A stretch of 64,000 nucleotides of DNA from Lachnospiraceae bacterium. Its GTDB lineage: Bacteria > Bacillota > Clostridia > Lachnospirales > Lachnospiraceae. The DNA is taken from positions 1 to 64,000 of the forward strand of contig JAFLTA010000010.1 of the NCBI GenBank assembly GCA_022510685.1, read 5' to 3'. The notes under the pieces were generated by a model that saw only the letters and a program-made list of their open reading frames with translations, was not told the DNA's origin and searched no databases. Positions 55,226 to 63,921 of this stretch are shown here, piece by piece (position 1 is the first letter of the stretch; each line of letters starts with the position of its first letter). A program made the position numbers and the translations under genes.

Positions 55226-56230
55226 TTACATCCCTTTTAATTCCCGATATTTCTGTGTATATTCCATAACATATTCATTGGTAATCAATCGGTATTGACT
55301 CATATTACGCAGGCTCTGAACAAACTCTCTCCCGGATATAGGTGCCTTCAAAAGCGCATCCAATGTCTTATGGATCTTCTCTTTGTACTCCTCCAACGAG
55401 AATACCCCTGCCTTACACAGAATACTGTATCGATATATTTCCTTAAAAAACTCATCAAACCGGTCAGAGCGACAAACCTGATCATCCACCAGAAACGGTA
55501 CACGGGGTAAAATCTGCATCAAATTTGCCATGGATTTATTGGTAATATAGACACCCGGCTCAATATAAAACAAATCTTTCTGATAAACCAGCTCTCCATC
55601 TACACTCCTTTCGGCATAATCCGGAAGAAGGGGTGAAAACATTTTCGCAATATAATTTTCATAGCGAAACGATGCATAATCTTTTTCTGCGTCCGCTGTG
55701 ACATTTTTCTCCATGTAAATTCCCTGAATGGCATTTAATGGTATCTCGAACTCGTTTGCATGACCCTCCAAAACCAGAAAATGCAAAAAGTCATCTGTTC
55801 TCCATGCAAATGACGGCACTTGTGACAATCTGCGTTTCTCATAAGAATCTATCATAATTTTCACATGGGTCTGGGTGACCTTATGCTCTTTTAGGATTTT
55901 TTTCATTTGCTTCTCGTTTAGAGAAGCCAGAAATCTCGCCTTGGCACGCTCTCTTTCTTTCGGGTCTCTGCTGTCTTCACCATGCTCTGAGGATGTTTTT
56001 TTCTTACCGGATTTCTTGTCTCTTTCCAATGTCTGCACGGAAACAGACTGGGATGTGACAAAAGTGAACAACCCCAACAATGCGGCTCCGACACCTAACT
56101 GAGGCATTTGCAATGCCACCGCCGCCACCAGCAATCCAAAAGCAACCAATCCCATGACCAGGACTGACCACAAAAAGAGTTTCGTCTTCAAACTACCATA
56201 GAACATACTGCGCACTAATTTATCAAACAT
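55226..56230 (-). CDS. Uncharacterised membrane protein, partner of the DUF1653 protein
   Basis: 334 aa. Two membrane segments near the N-terminus (residues about 18-37 and 43-62: LFLWSVLVMGLVAFGLLVA, PQLGVGAALLGLFTFV), then a basic linker (DKKSGKKKTSSEHG) and a cytoplasmic domain of about 240 residues. No known motif. The start overlaps the previous stop as TAATG, so translation is coupled; GGAGG lies 12 nt upstream. Confidence 0.75.
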   Translation of the reverse strand: MFDKLVRSMFYGSLKTKLFLWSVLVMGLVAFGLLVAAVALQMPQLGVGAALLGLFTFVTSQSVSVQTLERDKKSGKKKTSSEHGEDSRDPKERERAKARFLASLNEKQMKKILKEHKVTQTHVKIMIDSYEKRRLSQVPSFAWRTDDFLHFLVLEGHANEFEIPLNAIQGIYMEKNVTADAEKDYASFRYENYIAKMFSPLLPDYAERSVDGELVYQKDLFYIEPGVYITNKSMANLMQILPRVPFLVDDQVCRSDRFDEFFKEIYRYSILCKAGVFSLEEYKEKIHKTLDALLKAPISGREFVQSLRNMSQYRLITNEYVMEYTQKYRELKGM

Positions 56231-56910
56231 TACCGCAATCTTCCTCCTTCGTATTTCGCATGAGCATCCACACAGTGTAACAGCGATTCAAACTGATCCT
56301 CCAGAGGCGCCTCCTCCAACACCACGTCCAACGCTGCCGCTATATTGTGCAGTAATAATTTGTCAATATAGGGGCGAAGCCCGATTAATAGCTGCCGTCT
56401 TTCCCGGAATGAATCCGCATCTAAAATCTGCAACATACCTCTGTGGGCAATTTCCCCCTCTGTCATACGCTCTGCCAGATATCTTTCCGGCTGCCCGCTC
56501 TCCAACGCTTTTCGCAATTCCGCATCACTTACTTCCTGCGTTTGACTGTTATCCATGACTTTTTTTGATTGCTCCGCAGACTCACGTTTTTCTCCTGCCG
56601 GCGTTTTCCCTGCCGGATGAGCGTTTACTGTCATGGATGGCTTCGGAGTTGCCTTTTTTGCATAACTTATTTTCTCCGGATTCACCCGCACAAAGCGCAT
56701 ATTCTGCGTTGCCTTAGGATATTTTGTCCTGTCTACAGATCCCATAAACATGGATAGAGGTCTCACCCATACGGTAAACGGCGGGTACATACCTTGATAC
56801 ACCACCAGGTCCTTCCCTGTTTCACTGTCCTTAGCCAACATTTTTATCTGATACAAATTCCCTTTGAAATGTCTGTAAAATTCTCCCGCTGCCGGTATAT
56901 TTGTCTCCAT
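56230..56910 (-). CDS. DUF1653-domain protein
   Basis: 226 aa. N-terminal 60 residues (GEFYRHFKGNLYQIKMLAKD, then VVYQGMYPPFTVWVRPLSMF) match DUF1653, a small beta domain of unknown role. A polar linker (residues about 88-130) joins it to a helical C-terminal domain. GGGG lies 5 nt before the start. Coupled to the membrane protein downstream by a TAATG overlap, so they probably act together at the membrane. Confidence 0.8.
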   Translation of the reverse strand: METNIPAAGEFYRHFKGNLYQIKMLAKDSETGKDLVVYQGMYPPFTVWVRPLSMFMGSVDRTKYPKATQNMRFVRVNPEKISYAKKATPKPSMTVNAHPAGKTPAGEKRESAEQSKKVMDNSQTQEVSDAELRKALESGQPERYLAERMTEGEIAHRGMLQILDADSFRERRQLLIGLRPYIDKLLLHNIAAALDVVLEEAPLEDQFESLLHCVDAHAKYEGGRLR

Positions 56911-57074
56911 ATAATCCCCTTTTCTATACCCCGAATATATTGATGTTTATGCCACTGCAACACACCACAAACATCCTTCGGTGTTATCATGATTTTGTCT
57001 GTCACATATTAGTATACCACGAAATTTATATCTAAAAAAGGCAGAGGCAATTTTTTTTCATGTTTAGCGAATAA

Positions 57075-57103
57075 TTGACATTCCATCTGTACAATGCTAC
57101 TAT
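57075..57103 (+). promoter_or_regulatory. Promoter of the DUF1292 gene
   Basis: TTGACA (57075-57080) and TACTAT (57098-57103) with a 17-bp spacer, 35 bp before the start codon. Confidence 0.75.
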
Positions 57104-57137
57104 CTAAGTACAATCACCAAAACAGAAAGGGGTATTT

Positions 57138-57551
57138 ATGAACGCTAAGAATCAAGCTTTATTTTTTGATGAAGATAACGGATTGGACGCAATAATCACT
57201 TTAACGGATGAATACGGCAATGACATGGACATGGAGGCAGTTGCCTCTCTGGCGATTGAAGAGCTGGGCAAGGAATATATCGCTGTTGTTCCCCTCGAGC
57301 CAAACGAGGAATTCGAGGAAGGAGAAGTGCTGTTGCTAATCTATTCCGAGGACAAAAAGGGAAATCCGGTTTTTGAATCTCTGGACGACCCTGAAGAATT
57401 TGAAATCGTCAGCACTGCCTTTGAGGAGTTCATTGAACAAATGTCAGAAGACGATGATGACGAGGATTATGAGGAAGAAATCACAGACGATAATTATCTG
57501 GATGACATTGCAGAAATTATTCCCGGTGTGTCTATAAAGGTGGACAAGTAA
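57138..57551 (+). CDS. DUF1292-family acidic protein
   Basis: 137 aa, extremely acidic, with an Asp/Glu run in the C-terminal third (MSEDDDDEDYEEEITDD). The N-terminus fits DUF1292: FFDEDNGLDAIITLTDEYGN, then EYIAVVPLEPNEEFEEGEVL. Members of this family often lie next to ruvX or alaS in Bacillota, which is not the case here. Role unknown. AAAGGGG lies 6 nt before the start. Followed by a family B hairpin and a terminator. Confidence 0.88.
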   Translation: MNAKNQALFFDEDNGLDAIITLTDEYGNDMDMEAVASLAIEELGKEYIAVVPLEPNEEFEEGEVLLLIYSEDKKGNPVFESLDDPEEFEIVSTAFEEFIEQMSEDDDDEDYEEEITDDNYLDDIAEIIPGVSIKVDK

Positions 57552-57579
57552 TTATCGTTTCAAAGTTAAGAAGTTTTTT

Positions 57580-57611
57580 CTTAATCAGGAAACTTCTCGT
57601 TTCCTATTAAG
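57580..57611 (+). repeat. Family B hairpin repeat, copy 2
   Basis: Arms CTTAATCAGGAAAC and GTTTCCTATTAAG with a 5-nt loop TTCTC. The parts AGGAAACTTCT and GTTTCCTATTAAGCA are the same as in copy 1. It precedes the real terminator. Confidence 0.65.
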
Positions 57612-57617
57612 CAGGAA

Positions 57618-57646
57618 AGCAGATGGCATAGTCCATCTGCTTTTTT
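57618..57646 (+). terminator. Terminator of the DUF1292 gene
   Basis: Stem AGCAGATGG/CCATCTGCT with a 6-nt loop and T6. Next gene starts at 57685. Confidence 0.92.
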
Positions 57647-57684
57647 CATATATTCTTACTAATAACCCAATCGGGAGAAAAACT

Positions 57685-58281
57685 ATGTTAAATTATCTCT
57701 GGGGGTATATGATTATACTCGGCATTGGATTTGGTATTATCACCGGAGAAGTGGAAGCGTTAAGCAATGCTGCTATCGACAGTACCGGCGACGCCGTCTC
57801 CATGTCCATCACCATGCTCGGCATCATGGCAATGTGGACGGGGCTTATCGAAATCGCCAGACAATCCGGTTTAATCGACCAGATGACAAAGGGACTTCGC
57901 CCTATTCTCCATTTTCTATTTCCACGCATCCCGGACGATCATCCTGCAAACGAATTTATTTCCGCTAATATCATTGCCAACATACTGGGACTCGGCTGGG
58001 CTGCTACCCCTATGGGCTTAAAAGCTATGAAAGAATTGGCAAAGCTGGAACGGGAGCGAACCGGCAAAGAAGTCCGAAAAGCCTCCGATGAAATGTGTAC
58101 TTTTTTAATCATTAACATATCATCATTACAACTCATTCCGGTGAGTGTCATCGCCTATCGTGCCCAATACGGTGCTGTCAGTCCTTCATCTGTAGTGTTT
58201 CCCGGTCTGATTGCCACCGCAGTCAGCACTATCATCGCCATCATTTTTTGTCGCATCATGTGCAGACGGGGCGAAAAATAA
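57685..58281 (+). CDS. spmA: Spore maturation protein A
   Basis: 198 aa, nucleoside-recognition (Gate) membrane protein; about five membrane segments. In Bacillus SpmA and SpmB dehydrate the spore core. Motifs: WGYMIILGIGFGIITGE, NEFISANIIANILGLGWAAT and MCTFLIINISSLQLIP. GGGAG lies 7 nt upstream. spmB is normally next, but here the following gene is on the other strand and 9 bp away, so spmB is absent or elsewhere. Confidence 0.93.
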   Translation: MLNYLWGYMIILGIGFGIITGEVEALSNAAIDSTGDAVSMSITMLGIMAMWTGLIEIARQSGLIDQMTKGLRPILHFLFPRIPDDHPANEFISANIIANILGLGWAATPMGLKAMKELAKLERERTGKEVRKASDEMCTFLIINISSLQLIPVSVIAYRAQYGAVSPSSVVFPGLIATAVSTIIAIIFCRIMCRRGEK

Positions 58282-58290
58282 GCGGTACCC

Positions 58291-59700
58291 TTAACCAAAC
58301 AAATCTCCCCACCGGAAGCAACGGATATTCGTCCACATAGTGGAAATCCGCTTGTTCTGCTCATTATCAAAACAACGCATTACCGCACTGCGCCGTATGA
58401 CATCTCTGGTAGGATACTGGGCAAACACCTGCCTGTCCTCCTCCCCCACCGGAACAGATAACACATATTCGTCAGAGGCATCTTCCTCCTCTGACGTAAA
58501 AAAATAGCGCAGCGAATACGGTACTGTCTCCTCATCCCCGTCATCGGCTCCATAACACCAGTCCGCATATTGGTAAATCAAATCGCTGTCTCCGCCTGCA
58601 ATGACTGATGTATAACCCACATAATACATATTTTTGATCACATTGTCCGGACGGGAAACATAATTCACAAACGCCTCTGCTGCCCGTTGTTTTCTCTCGT
58701 CCTCGCCAATGCCTTTTTTCAACATACACCAACCGTCAAACCAGAGATTAGACGCTTCCTCCGGCACCGCAAAACTAAGCTCGATACCATCTTCTTCCGC
58801 TTGATCTAACGTATACACTCCGTCTCCGGACCATTGCATATTGGCAACCACTTTTCCGGTTACCAGATCCGCCTTTCCATTATCCGTCTCTAGCGAATAT
58901 GCATTTTCTCGCATCCTGCTGAGAATATCTTCTACATCCTCCACTGCTTCTTCACTGGTCTCATTGATTTCTTCAAACAAGCGCTCTGTATAATCCTCTG
59001 CACCAACAAAATCCTGCTGCAAAAATAACTCCTCCTTACGAATCGCCTGAGCCACGATATAGGCTTCCCGCACACTGTCCTTCATGGTAATCTGCTTACG
59101 GTATTTTTTATCCAAAAGCATGGACCAGTGCCTCGTCTCCTCCTCCGATACCACTTCCGGATTATACACGATTCCCATAGAGCCCCACATATATCCCGCA
59201 CCATATTTTGTCAGACACTCTCCCCCTATTTCCAGGTTTTCAAACACATCAAATATATAGGGAGAAACCCCTCTCGCATAATAATTTTCTTCCAAATCCG
59301 TATCATAAAATTGTTCCGAAAAAGGCTGTAGCTTCTTTTCCGTCATAAGCTTCATAATCATATATTCTGACGGGCATACCAAATCAAAAGTATCACCTAA
59401 TGTCAACTGATTGTACAAATCCTCATTTGTCCCAAAGGTAGAATACTCTATCTTTACTTTTTCCCCATAGCTCTCCTCATACCATTCTTCAAATAAGTCA
59501 AGCATATTTTCATCGCCCAGGATCTCCGTACCGTCTTCCAAATCAATGAGTTCGTCATCATCCCAGCCACCCTCATCAATATATTCCTCCCAATTGGCAA
59601 TGCGGAGTACAACCGTCTCCTCGTCCATACTCTGTGTACAGCCCCCCCAAAAAACAGTCATCGCCAATCCAATCAAAAATAAATATATCTGTTTCTTCAT
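58291..59700 (-). CDS. potD: Spermidine/putrescine-binding lipoprotein
   Basis: 469 aa. Signal peptide with lipobox WGGC (MKKQIYLFLIGLAMTVFW then GGC). Fold and motifs of the polyamine-binding proteins: LRIANWEEYID, STFGTNEDLYNQL and FDLVCPSEYMI. It is over 100 residues longer than usual, mainly from an acidic insert between residues 40 and 65 and other loops. GAGG lies 5 nt before the start. Last gene of the potABCD operon (89 bp after potC). Confidence 0.93.
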   Translation of the reverse strand: MKKQIYLFLIGLAMTVFWGGCTQSMDEETVVLRIANWEEYIDEGGWDDDELIDLEDGTEILGDENMLDLFEEWYEESYGEKVKIEYSTFGTNEDLYNQLTLGDTFDLVCPSEYMIMKLMTEKKLQPFSEQFYDTDLEENYYARGVSPYIFDVFENLEIGGECLTKYGAGYMWGSMGIVYNPEVVSEEETRHWSMLLDKKYRKQITMKDSVREAYIVAQAIRKEELFLQQDFVGAEDYTERLFEEINETSEEAVEDVEDILSRMRENAYSLETDNGKADLVTGKVVANMQWSGDGVYTLDQAEEDGIELSFAVPEEASNLWFDGWCMLKKGIGEDERKQRAAEAFVNYVSRPDNVIKNMYYVGYTSVIAGGDSDLIYQYADWCYGADDGDEETVPYSLRYFFTSEEEDASDEYVLSVPVGEEDRQVFAQYPTRDVIRRSAVMRCFDNEQNKRISTMWTNIRCFRWGDLFG

Positions 59701-59789
59701 CGTTACCTCAATTCTAATCTATGTCATCCGGCTATTCATCACAGCAATCATCACAACCTTCTTCCGGTTGCACAGGAGACTTTCTCCTG

Positions 59790-60587
59790 TCAGCCATCCG
59801 CCCTGCTTTCCTTTCCTTTGCCCAGATTCATTACTGCGACAAAGGCGACAACCAGTACGAAAATCACAGTTGACAATGCCCATAGAGCCGTCTTGATTTC
59901 CGTGCGGGCACCTCTGGTGGCATTGACCACATACGTACTGATGGTATTAAATGTGGCAGGCTTCGTATAGGTCGCAATAAAATAGTCATCCAAAGATAAA
60001 GTAACTGCCGTCATAAATCCGGATAAGATGCCCGGTATCAGTTCCCGAAAAATCACACGCCACAATGCCTGTGCCGGTGTACACCCCAAATCCAATGCCG
60101 CCACATACAAATCTCCATCCATCTGTTTCAGCTTCGGCATAACCGACAGATATACAAATGGTGTACACAGCACTGTCTGCCCTACTACCAAAGGGATATA
60201 CGTATCCTTGTCTACGCCAAAAAATACAATCAAAAGTACGCACACGGAAAATCCCGTTACCACATCAGAATTGACCACGGGAATCTGGTTGGCAAATTCA
60301 ATGCTTTTACGCAGTCCCTGTCCGGAATAATAAACACCTACCGCTCCCAACGTACCTAAAACAGTAGATAGAACAGCCACTCCTACAGCCAGAAAAACCG
60401 TCCCCCATATCATATCCGTCAATTCCGGTGTAGTAAACAGAGTTTTATAATTATGCAGGGAAAATGCCCGCAGAGAGCCAATCATAGTGGACTCCGTAAA
60501 ACTGTAAACCGCTAAGATCAAGATTGGCAAATACAAAAACAACAAAATAAAAACCAGCCATGCTGACTGCAACACCTTTTTTTTCAC
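59790..60587 (-). CDS. potC: Spermidine/putrescine ABC transporter permease
   Basis: 265 aa, six membrane segments, with the BPD_transp_1 (EAA) loop ALDLGCTPAQALWRVIFREL and the final GFMTAVTLSLDDYFIA. Starts with GTG (60587) that overlaps the potB stop as GTGA, with GAGGGGG upstream. Forms the channel together with PotB. Confidence 0.95.
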   Translation of the reverse strand: MKKKVLQSAWLVFILLFLYLPILILAVYSFTESTMIGSLRAFSLHNYKTLFTTPELTDMIWGTVFLAVGVAVLSTVLGTLGAVGVYYSGQGLRKSIEFANQIPVVNSDVVTGFSVCVLLIVFFGVDKDTYIPLVVGQTVLCTPFVYLSVMPKLKQMDGDLYVAALDLGCTPAQALWRVIFRELIPGILSGFMTAVTLSLDDYFIATYTKPATFNTISTYVVNATRGARTEIKTALWALSTVIFVLVVAFVAVMNLGKGKESRADG

Positions 60588-61372
60588 ACTGCACCCCCTC
60601 TCTGATTTTCCGCATCATCAGAAAGTTTGCCCGTAAACCAGCTAATCACAAAAATAATGATTAACAGCACCATGGAAATCATGGAACCGTTATGCCAGTC
60701 GTAAGCATAGAAATAACTTCCAATCAGACTTCCCATAATGTACGTACTGTTATACACCATATCTAATACCACATAATTTGTCATCGCCGGCAGAAATACC
60801 ATGGTAATTCCACTGACAATTCCCGGCATACTGAGAGGCAGCATCACTTTCATAAAAACCTGTGTTTTTTTCGCTCCCAAATCTGCAGCCGCCTCCGGCA
60901 ATGCATCGTCCAGCTTTAATATAGCCGTATAGATAGGTAAAATCATAAACGGCAGGAAATCATACACCATACACAATATCGTATTAAAGAACGGATACAT
61001 TGCCAGATTGCCCTCCAACAGGCTTAAAATTTCCTTAATTGCCGTAATTCGCAGGGTAAAATTAATCCACATGGGAGTGACAATGAGAATCATCCATACT
61101 CCATTCCGGGAAAAATTGCCCCGCGCCAATATATAGGCTGTGGGATAGGCAAGCAACAGGCAAAAAAATGTGGTGACAGCAGCAATCACCAAGCTGTAAA
61201 ACAGTGTACCCATAGTTTTTCCGTTTGTAAAAAAACCTTGAAAATTTTCTACGGTAAGCTGTCCCTGCCCATTGGTAAATGCATAGTACAATACCACAAG
61301 TAATGGCAGAATGACAAAGCCCAGCACAAATATGATATACGGTATACTTAACCTCCTTCTGGTAAAGACCAC
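60584..61372 (-). CDS. potB: Spermidine/putrescine ABC transporter permease
   Basis: 262 aa with six membrane segments; EAA loop EAAADLGAKKTQVFMKVMLP and LPAMTNYVVLDMVYNSTYI. GTG start with AGGAGG 5 nt upstream, 11 bp after potA. Confidence 0.95.
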   Translation of the reverse strand: MVFTRRRLSIPYIIFVLGFVILPLLVVLYYAFTNGQGQLTVENFQGFFTNGKTMGTLFYSLVIAAVTTFFCLLLAYPTAYILARGNFSRNGVWMILIVTPMWINFTLRITAIKEILSLLEGNLAMYPFFNTILCMVYDFLPFMILPIYTAILKLDDALPEAAADLGAKKTQVFMKVMLPLSMPGIVSGITMVFLPAMTNYVVLDMVYNSTYIMGSLIGSYFYAYDWHNGSMISMVLLIIIFVISWFTGKLSDDAENQRGGAV

Positions 61373-61383
61373 ACTGCCACCTC

Positions 61384-62814
61384 CTATTCTGCCAGTTTAT
61401 ATGTGATACCTTCCTCCGGTATGATCACACTGACATAATCACCGATATTCCATAAATATTCATCATAGACGAAATAGTCTACATCATTGCGACTTCGAAC
61501 TACATATCTGTAATGGTCACCCATATAAATCAAGGATTCAATATGTCCCTGTACGATACCTTCCGACGGATCATCACTCAAATCGGCGTAGCGCGGATTG
61601 AAATACACCTCCACCTTAACACCCTCTGTGATAATCTCCCGTCCCTGTTCGTCATAGAGTCGGTCATCCACTTGTTTGGAGCCGGGGAAAAGCGGTGTGA
61701 GATCCGGTTTCGTACTGCCATCCACCAGACGTACACGCAATTCACTGTCGATCACTCCGATGTAGTGATTCTCCATCTCGTTAAACGGCATTAAATGGAT
61801 GCCGTCCGGCTCAATATCCACTCCCACCTTCTGACCTTTTGGCATATCCTTCTGTGCCTGTGCCACGATTTCATCTTTGCCGTGGAGTACGGTAATCTCA
61901 TGAAAAGTCCCCTTAAATATAGAAGAAATAATTTCTCCCTGCAGTCTCCCCTTATCCGGCTCTGTCAGTATTACATCCTCCGGACGAATCACTGCCTGAA
62001 TACGGGTTCCCCGCTCAAAATCATCTACACAGTCAAATTCCGTACCACAAAAGGACGCTTTTCTCTCTCCGGTCACCATTCCGTTAAAAATATTACTCTC
62101 TCCGATAAAATCCGCAACAAATGCATTTTCCGGTTCATCATAAATTTCTTCCGGCGTCCCCATCTGCTGTATCCTTCCGTTAGACATGACCACGATTTTA
62201 TCCGACATGGTCAGAGCCTCCTCCTGGTCATGGGTAACAAACAAAAAGGTAATGCCTAGCTCCTCATGCATCAACTTTAATTCCAACTGCATCTCCTTAC
62301 GCATTTTGTAATCCAGCGCACCGAGAGGTTCATCTAACAACAATATTTCCGGCTCATTGACAATCGCTCTGGCAATGGCTATCCTCTGTTGCTGCCCACC
62401 GGACAACGTGTGAATCCGGCGGTCTTCAAATCCTTCTAAATCCACTACTTCCAATACATGCTTTACCTTTTCATCAATAACGTCCTTCGGAAGTTTTTTC
62501 AGTTTCAATCCAAAGGCAATATTATCGTATATATTTAAATAGGGAAACAACGCATATTTCTGAAACACTGTATTTACCGGTCTCTGGTTCGGCGGCAGAT
62601 TACTGATATCCTTTCCATTGAGCAAAATTTGACCTGACGTGGGAAGTTCAAATCCACCTATCATGCGCAGAATTGTCGTCTTGCCACAACCGGACGGACC
62701 GAGAATCGTGACAAACTCTCCCTTCCGGACAGACAGAGAAATATCCTCCACCGCCGGTGTGTCCTTTGTATAGCATTTGCTTATATTTTTTAATTCAATG
62801 ATATATTCACTCAT
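61384..62814 (-). CDS. potA: Spermidine/putrescine ABC transporter ATPase with extended C-terminus
   Basis: 476 aa. ATPase domain 1-235: Walker A LGPSGCGKTTILR, signature HTLSGGQQQRIAIARAI, Walker B ILLLDEPLGALD, switch VTHDQEEAL. Typical PotA is about 370 aa; here the C-terminal part of about 240 residues seems to hold two TOBE-like beta domains (RIQAVIRPEDVIL region and later RPEDV-like VKVEVYFNPRYADLSDDP with IESLIYMGDHYRYVV). Start at 62814 has GGAGG 8 nt upstream. First gene of potABCD. Confidence 0.93.
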   Translation of the reverse strand: MSEYIIELKNISKCYTKDTPAVEDISLSVRKGEFVTILGPSGCGKTTILRMIGGFELPTSGQILLNGKDISNLPPNQRPVNTVFQKYALFPYLNIYDNIAFGLKLKKLPKDVIDEKVKHVLEVVDLEGFEDRRIHTLSGGQQQRIAIARAIVNEPEILLLDEPLGALDYKMRKEMQLELKLMHEELGITFLFVTHDQEEALTMSDKIVVMSNGRIQQMGTPEEIYDEPENAFVADFIGESNIFNGMVTGERKASFCGTEFDCVDDFERGTRIQAVIRPEDVILTEPDKGRLQGEIISSIFKGTFHEITVLHGKDEIVAQAQKDMPKGQKVGVDIEPDGIHLMPFNEMENHYIGVIDSELRVRLVDGSTKPDLTPLFPGSKQVDDRLYDEQGREIITEGVKVEVYFNPRYADLSDDPSEGIVQGHIESLIYMGDHYRYVVRSRNDVDYFVYDEYLWNIGDYVSVIIPEEGITYKLAE

Positions 62815-62860
62815 AATCCGCCTCCGTAATGAAACGTATTTTTTCCAAAAAAAAAGAACG

Positions 62861-62888
62861 TAACACATTTTATTGAAAATATGTGTTA
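62861..62888. promoter_or_regulatory. Inverted repeat in the potABCD leader
   Basis: TAACACAT and ATGTGTTA separated by 12 bp, about 15-40 bp downstream of the predicted potA transcription start. Could be an operator or a leader hairpin. Confidence 0.4.
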
Positions 62889-62908
62889 TATTCTAACCCC
62901 TACACTAT

Positions 62909-62937
62909 GTTATACATTAGTATTTTATATAGGTCAA
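62909..62937 (-). promoter_or_regulatory. Promoter of potABCD
   Basis: TTGACC (62937-62932) and TATAAC (62914-62909) with a 17-bp spacer, minus strand. Confidence 0.75.
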
Positions 62938-62941
62938 GTTT

Positions 62942-63127
62942 TTATTGTGCATTATATATCATATAACAAAAAATATCTTCTTCCTCAAGGATTGATGAAG
63001 CCGGCAACTCGATAACTCCCTTTTTATATTCCACATTCTCCACATCGTTTTGAAAGAGTTCAACAGTATAAAATTTTTCAGGGCACTTGATTGTATTTTT
63101 ATACATTTTTTTCAAAGCACTTTTCAA
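62942..63127 (-). CDS. Possible small protein
   Basis: 61 aa, starting TTG with GAGG 7 nt upstream. Basic N-terminus, acidic C-terminus (SSILEEEDIFCYMIYNAQ at the end). No family. It lies between the phosphoesterase gene (33 bp upstream) and the pot promoter, whose -35 box is only 4 bp past its stop. It may be a small gene of the phosphoesterase operon or chance. Confidence 0.35.
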   Translation of the reverse strand: MKSALKKMYKNTIKCPEKFYTVELFQNDVENVEYKKGVIELPASSILEEEDIFCYMIYNAQ

Positions 63128-63160
63128 GGCAAATCCTCAATTTTTCATTCTACACCAAAA

Positions 63161-63865
63161 TTAATCAGGATGTCCCTTCACCTCCACCATCTCATCATAC
63201 AGACAGAAAAACGCATTCTCAACTTCCGTATCTTCGTGAAAATGTCCAAAATACCATGCACGAAAATCCGTGTTTTCCGCCACTCTCTGAAAATACTGGC
63301 GAATCGCTATTTCCCCTTCCGATAAGGCATCACCATAGCCCATCGCAGCGACAACCTCCCTAGGGCCAGTATGCGTCAAAATATAATCCACCTGAAATCC
63401 TTCCACTTCCAGATTATTCCAGCCCTCCTCAAACTCTTCCCTGCTGGGTATCTCTTCAGGAAACCACGAGAGCCCCGGTGTCCGATACATTTTATCAATG
63501 CTGTGTGCCCCACCAAATGCAAAAAACTTAACGCCATCAATACAAAATACCTGACCGCGCATCAGGTGTATGATATCGCTCTCAATGAAATGAACCTTCC
63601 CGCCGTTCCACTCATCAACGGGATAAGAATTCAGATGCTCAAAATTCTCATGATTGCCGTCTACAAAAAGCACAGTGACCGGAAGATTTCTGAAAATGTT
63701 TCTGGCTTGCGCTTCTTCTGATGCCAAAAACCCACAGACACCTACATCTCCGCATATAATGAGATAATCTTCCTTCGTATACTCATCTTCCCGTCCATCG
63801 AAATATTTTATTACCTTTCCAATGTCAATGGTTCCATGGGTATCTCCTGTTATTATAAAGGCCAT
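63161..63865 (-). CDS. Metallophosphoesterase
   Basis: 234 aa calcineurin-like phosphoesterase. Motifs in order: FIITGDTHGTID, IICGDVGVCGF, VDGNHENFEHL, THTGPREV and AWYFGHFHED. Two-metal active site complete. Substrate unknown. AAGGAG lies 11 nt upstream. Separate from the pot operon. Confidence 0.92.
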   Translation of the reverse strand: MAFIITGDTHGTIDIGKVIKYFDGREDEYTKEDYLIICGDVGVCGFLASEEAQARNIFRNLPVTVLFVDGNHENFEHLNSYPVDEWNGGKVHFIESDIIHLMRGQVFCIDGVKFFAFGGAHSIDKMYRTPGLSWFPEEIPSREEFEEGWNNLEVEGFQVDYILTHTGPREVVAAMGYGDALSEGEIAIRQYFQRVAENTDFRAWYFGHFHEDTEVENAFFCLYDEMVEVKGHPD

Positions 63866-63921
63866 AAACTATCATCTCTCCTTATAAAATTTGTTATGAT
63901 TCGGGGCTCCTGACCCCGGCA

